In this document: in pieces, positions 5,452 through 5,836 of the stretch
Position numbering within the stretch: the stretch's first letter is position 1
How the letters are laid out: the number at the start of each line of letters is the position of its first letter
From: Bacteroidales bacterium
GTDB lineage: Bacteria; Bacteroidota; Bacteroidia; Bacteroidales; VadinHA17
Direction: 5' to 3'
DNA: 5,836 nt
Assembly: GCA_025455505.1 (NCBI GenBank)
Contig: JALOMK010000156.1
Span: forward strand, 1-5,836
Translations under genes and position numbers: made by a program
The notes under the pieces: generated by a model
Database searches by the model: none
The model's input: only the letters and a program-made list of their open reading frames with translations
Told to the model about the DNA's origin: nothing

Positions 5452-5836
5452 ATGATATTCAACATTCAACGATATTCAACACACGACGGGAGCGGGATAA
5501 GAACGGTCATTTTCTACAAAGGCTGTCCACTGAGCTGCCTCTGGTGCTGCAATCCCGAGAGCCAGTCATTCGGACCTTCCCTGCTTTACAAAAAATCATT
5601 GTGCAAAGATTTCAGGGAGTGTCTTGCAAGCAGTTCCGTAACACTGGATGAAAACGGGACTCTTTACTTCGACCGGACCGAAGGTTCTGATTTTACTTCA
5701 CTTGAAAATGCCTGTCCTTCCCGGGCTCTAACAGTCTGCGGCGAAAACAGAAGTGTCGGAGAGATCCTGGAAGAAGTTGAGAAAGACATTTCATTTTATC
5801 AGAACAGCTGCGGAGGAGTTACGCTTTCGGGGGGTG
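5452..5836 (+). CDS. Glycyl-radical-enzyme activating protein, radical SAM (partial)
   Basis: The first 128 residues of a PflA-type activase; it continues past the right edge. These enzymes use a [4Fe-4S] cluster and S-adenosylmethionine to install the glycyl radical on a partner enzyme in anaerobic metabolism. The N-terminus FNIQRYSTHDGSGIRTVIFYKGCPLSCLWCCNPESQ (3-38) is diagnostic, with the radical-SAM triad Cys25-x3-Cys29-x2-Cys32. Residues 39-100 are the ferredoxin-like insert, but only four cysteines remain (51, 57, 88, 96) instead of the eight of two-cluster family members. The SAM-binding VTLSGG (123-128) follows. Unusual residues are Ser14 in HDGSG (usually HDGPG), Cys33 after the triad (often His) and Cys120 in NSCGG (often NSGGG). 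The start is fixed: the next upstream in-frame codons are GGT, TCA and the stop TGA. The partner glycyl-radical enzyme is expected nearby but not visible; the substrate class cannot be told. Confidence 0.93.
   Translation, partial: MIFNIQRYSTHDGSGIRTVIFYKGCPLSCLWCCNPESQSFGPSLLYKKSLCKDFRECLASSSVTLDENGTLYFDRTEGSDFTSLENACPSRALTVCGENRSVGEILEEVEKDISFYQNSCGGVTLSGG

Noticed and set aside
5442..5651. A 69-codon plus-strand open frame at the right end
   Set aside because: It is out of frame with the activase, whose radical-SAM motifs are unmistakable in the frame starting at 5452.

Overview
The window reads as a chromosomal stretch from a Bacteroidota bacterium, probably an anaerobic member of the Bacteroidales/Marinilabiliales side. 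The reasons are promoter elements of the Bacteroidota type (TAnnTTTG at -7 with TTTG near -33), starts with almost no Shine-Dalgarno sequence, several small exported proteins or lipoproteins of kinds I associate with this phylum, and the start of a glycyl-radical-enzyme activase, which implies an oxygen-sensitive enzyme nearby. Placement below phylum is inference.

Layout. Positions 1-360 (minus) hold the first 120 codons of a lipoprotein that resembles Bacteroidota transglutaminase-like proteins and runs off the left edge. The 361-602 gap is packed with short repeats: a decayed heptamer array, a 16-base palindrome merged with a G-quadruplex motif, and a decayed octamer array. Then comes a two-gene plus-strand operon: a DUF1801 protein (603-1058) and, 3 bases later, an exported YCII-domain protein (1062-1529). 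It converges on a two-gene minus-strand operon: a secreted CPPED1-like metallophosphoesterase (2950-2087) followed 3 bases later by an OB-fold lipoprotein (2083-1583).

A 97-base divergent promoter region separates that operon from prfC, peptide chain release factor 3 (3048-4646), which is complete and canonical. A UspA-family universal stress protein follows at 4809-5279. The gap after it holds a second heptamer array, an inverted repeat reaching into a strong promoter, and the promoter itself. The window ends inside a glycyl-radical-enzyme activase (5452 onward), whose radical-SAM core is intact but whose ferredoxin-like insert keeps only four cysteines.

How the genes relate. The two tight pairs (DUF1801-YCII and phosphoesterase-OB lipoprotein) look like real operons, the second working in the periplasm or envelope. 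prfC acts in translation termination. The stress protein and the activase are separate transcription units; the activase partner enzyme should lie just past the right edge. I do not see a defence system, mobile element, CRISPR array or RNA gene. The least explained parts are the layered intergenic repeats and the regulatory arrangement in front of the activase.
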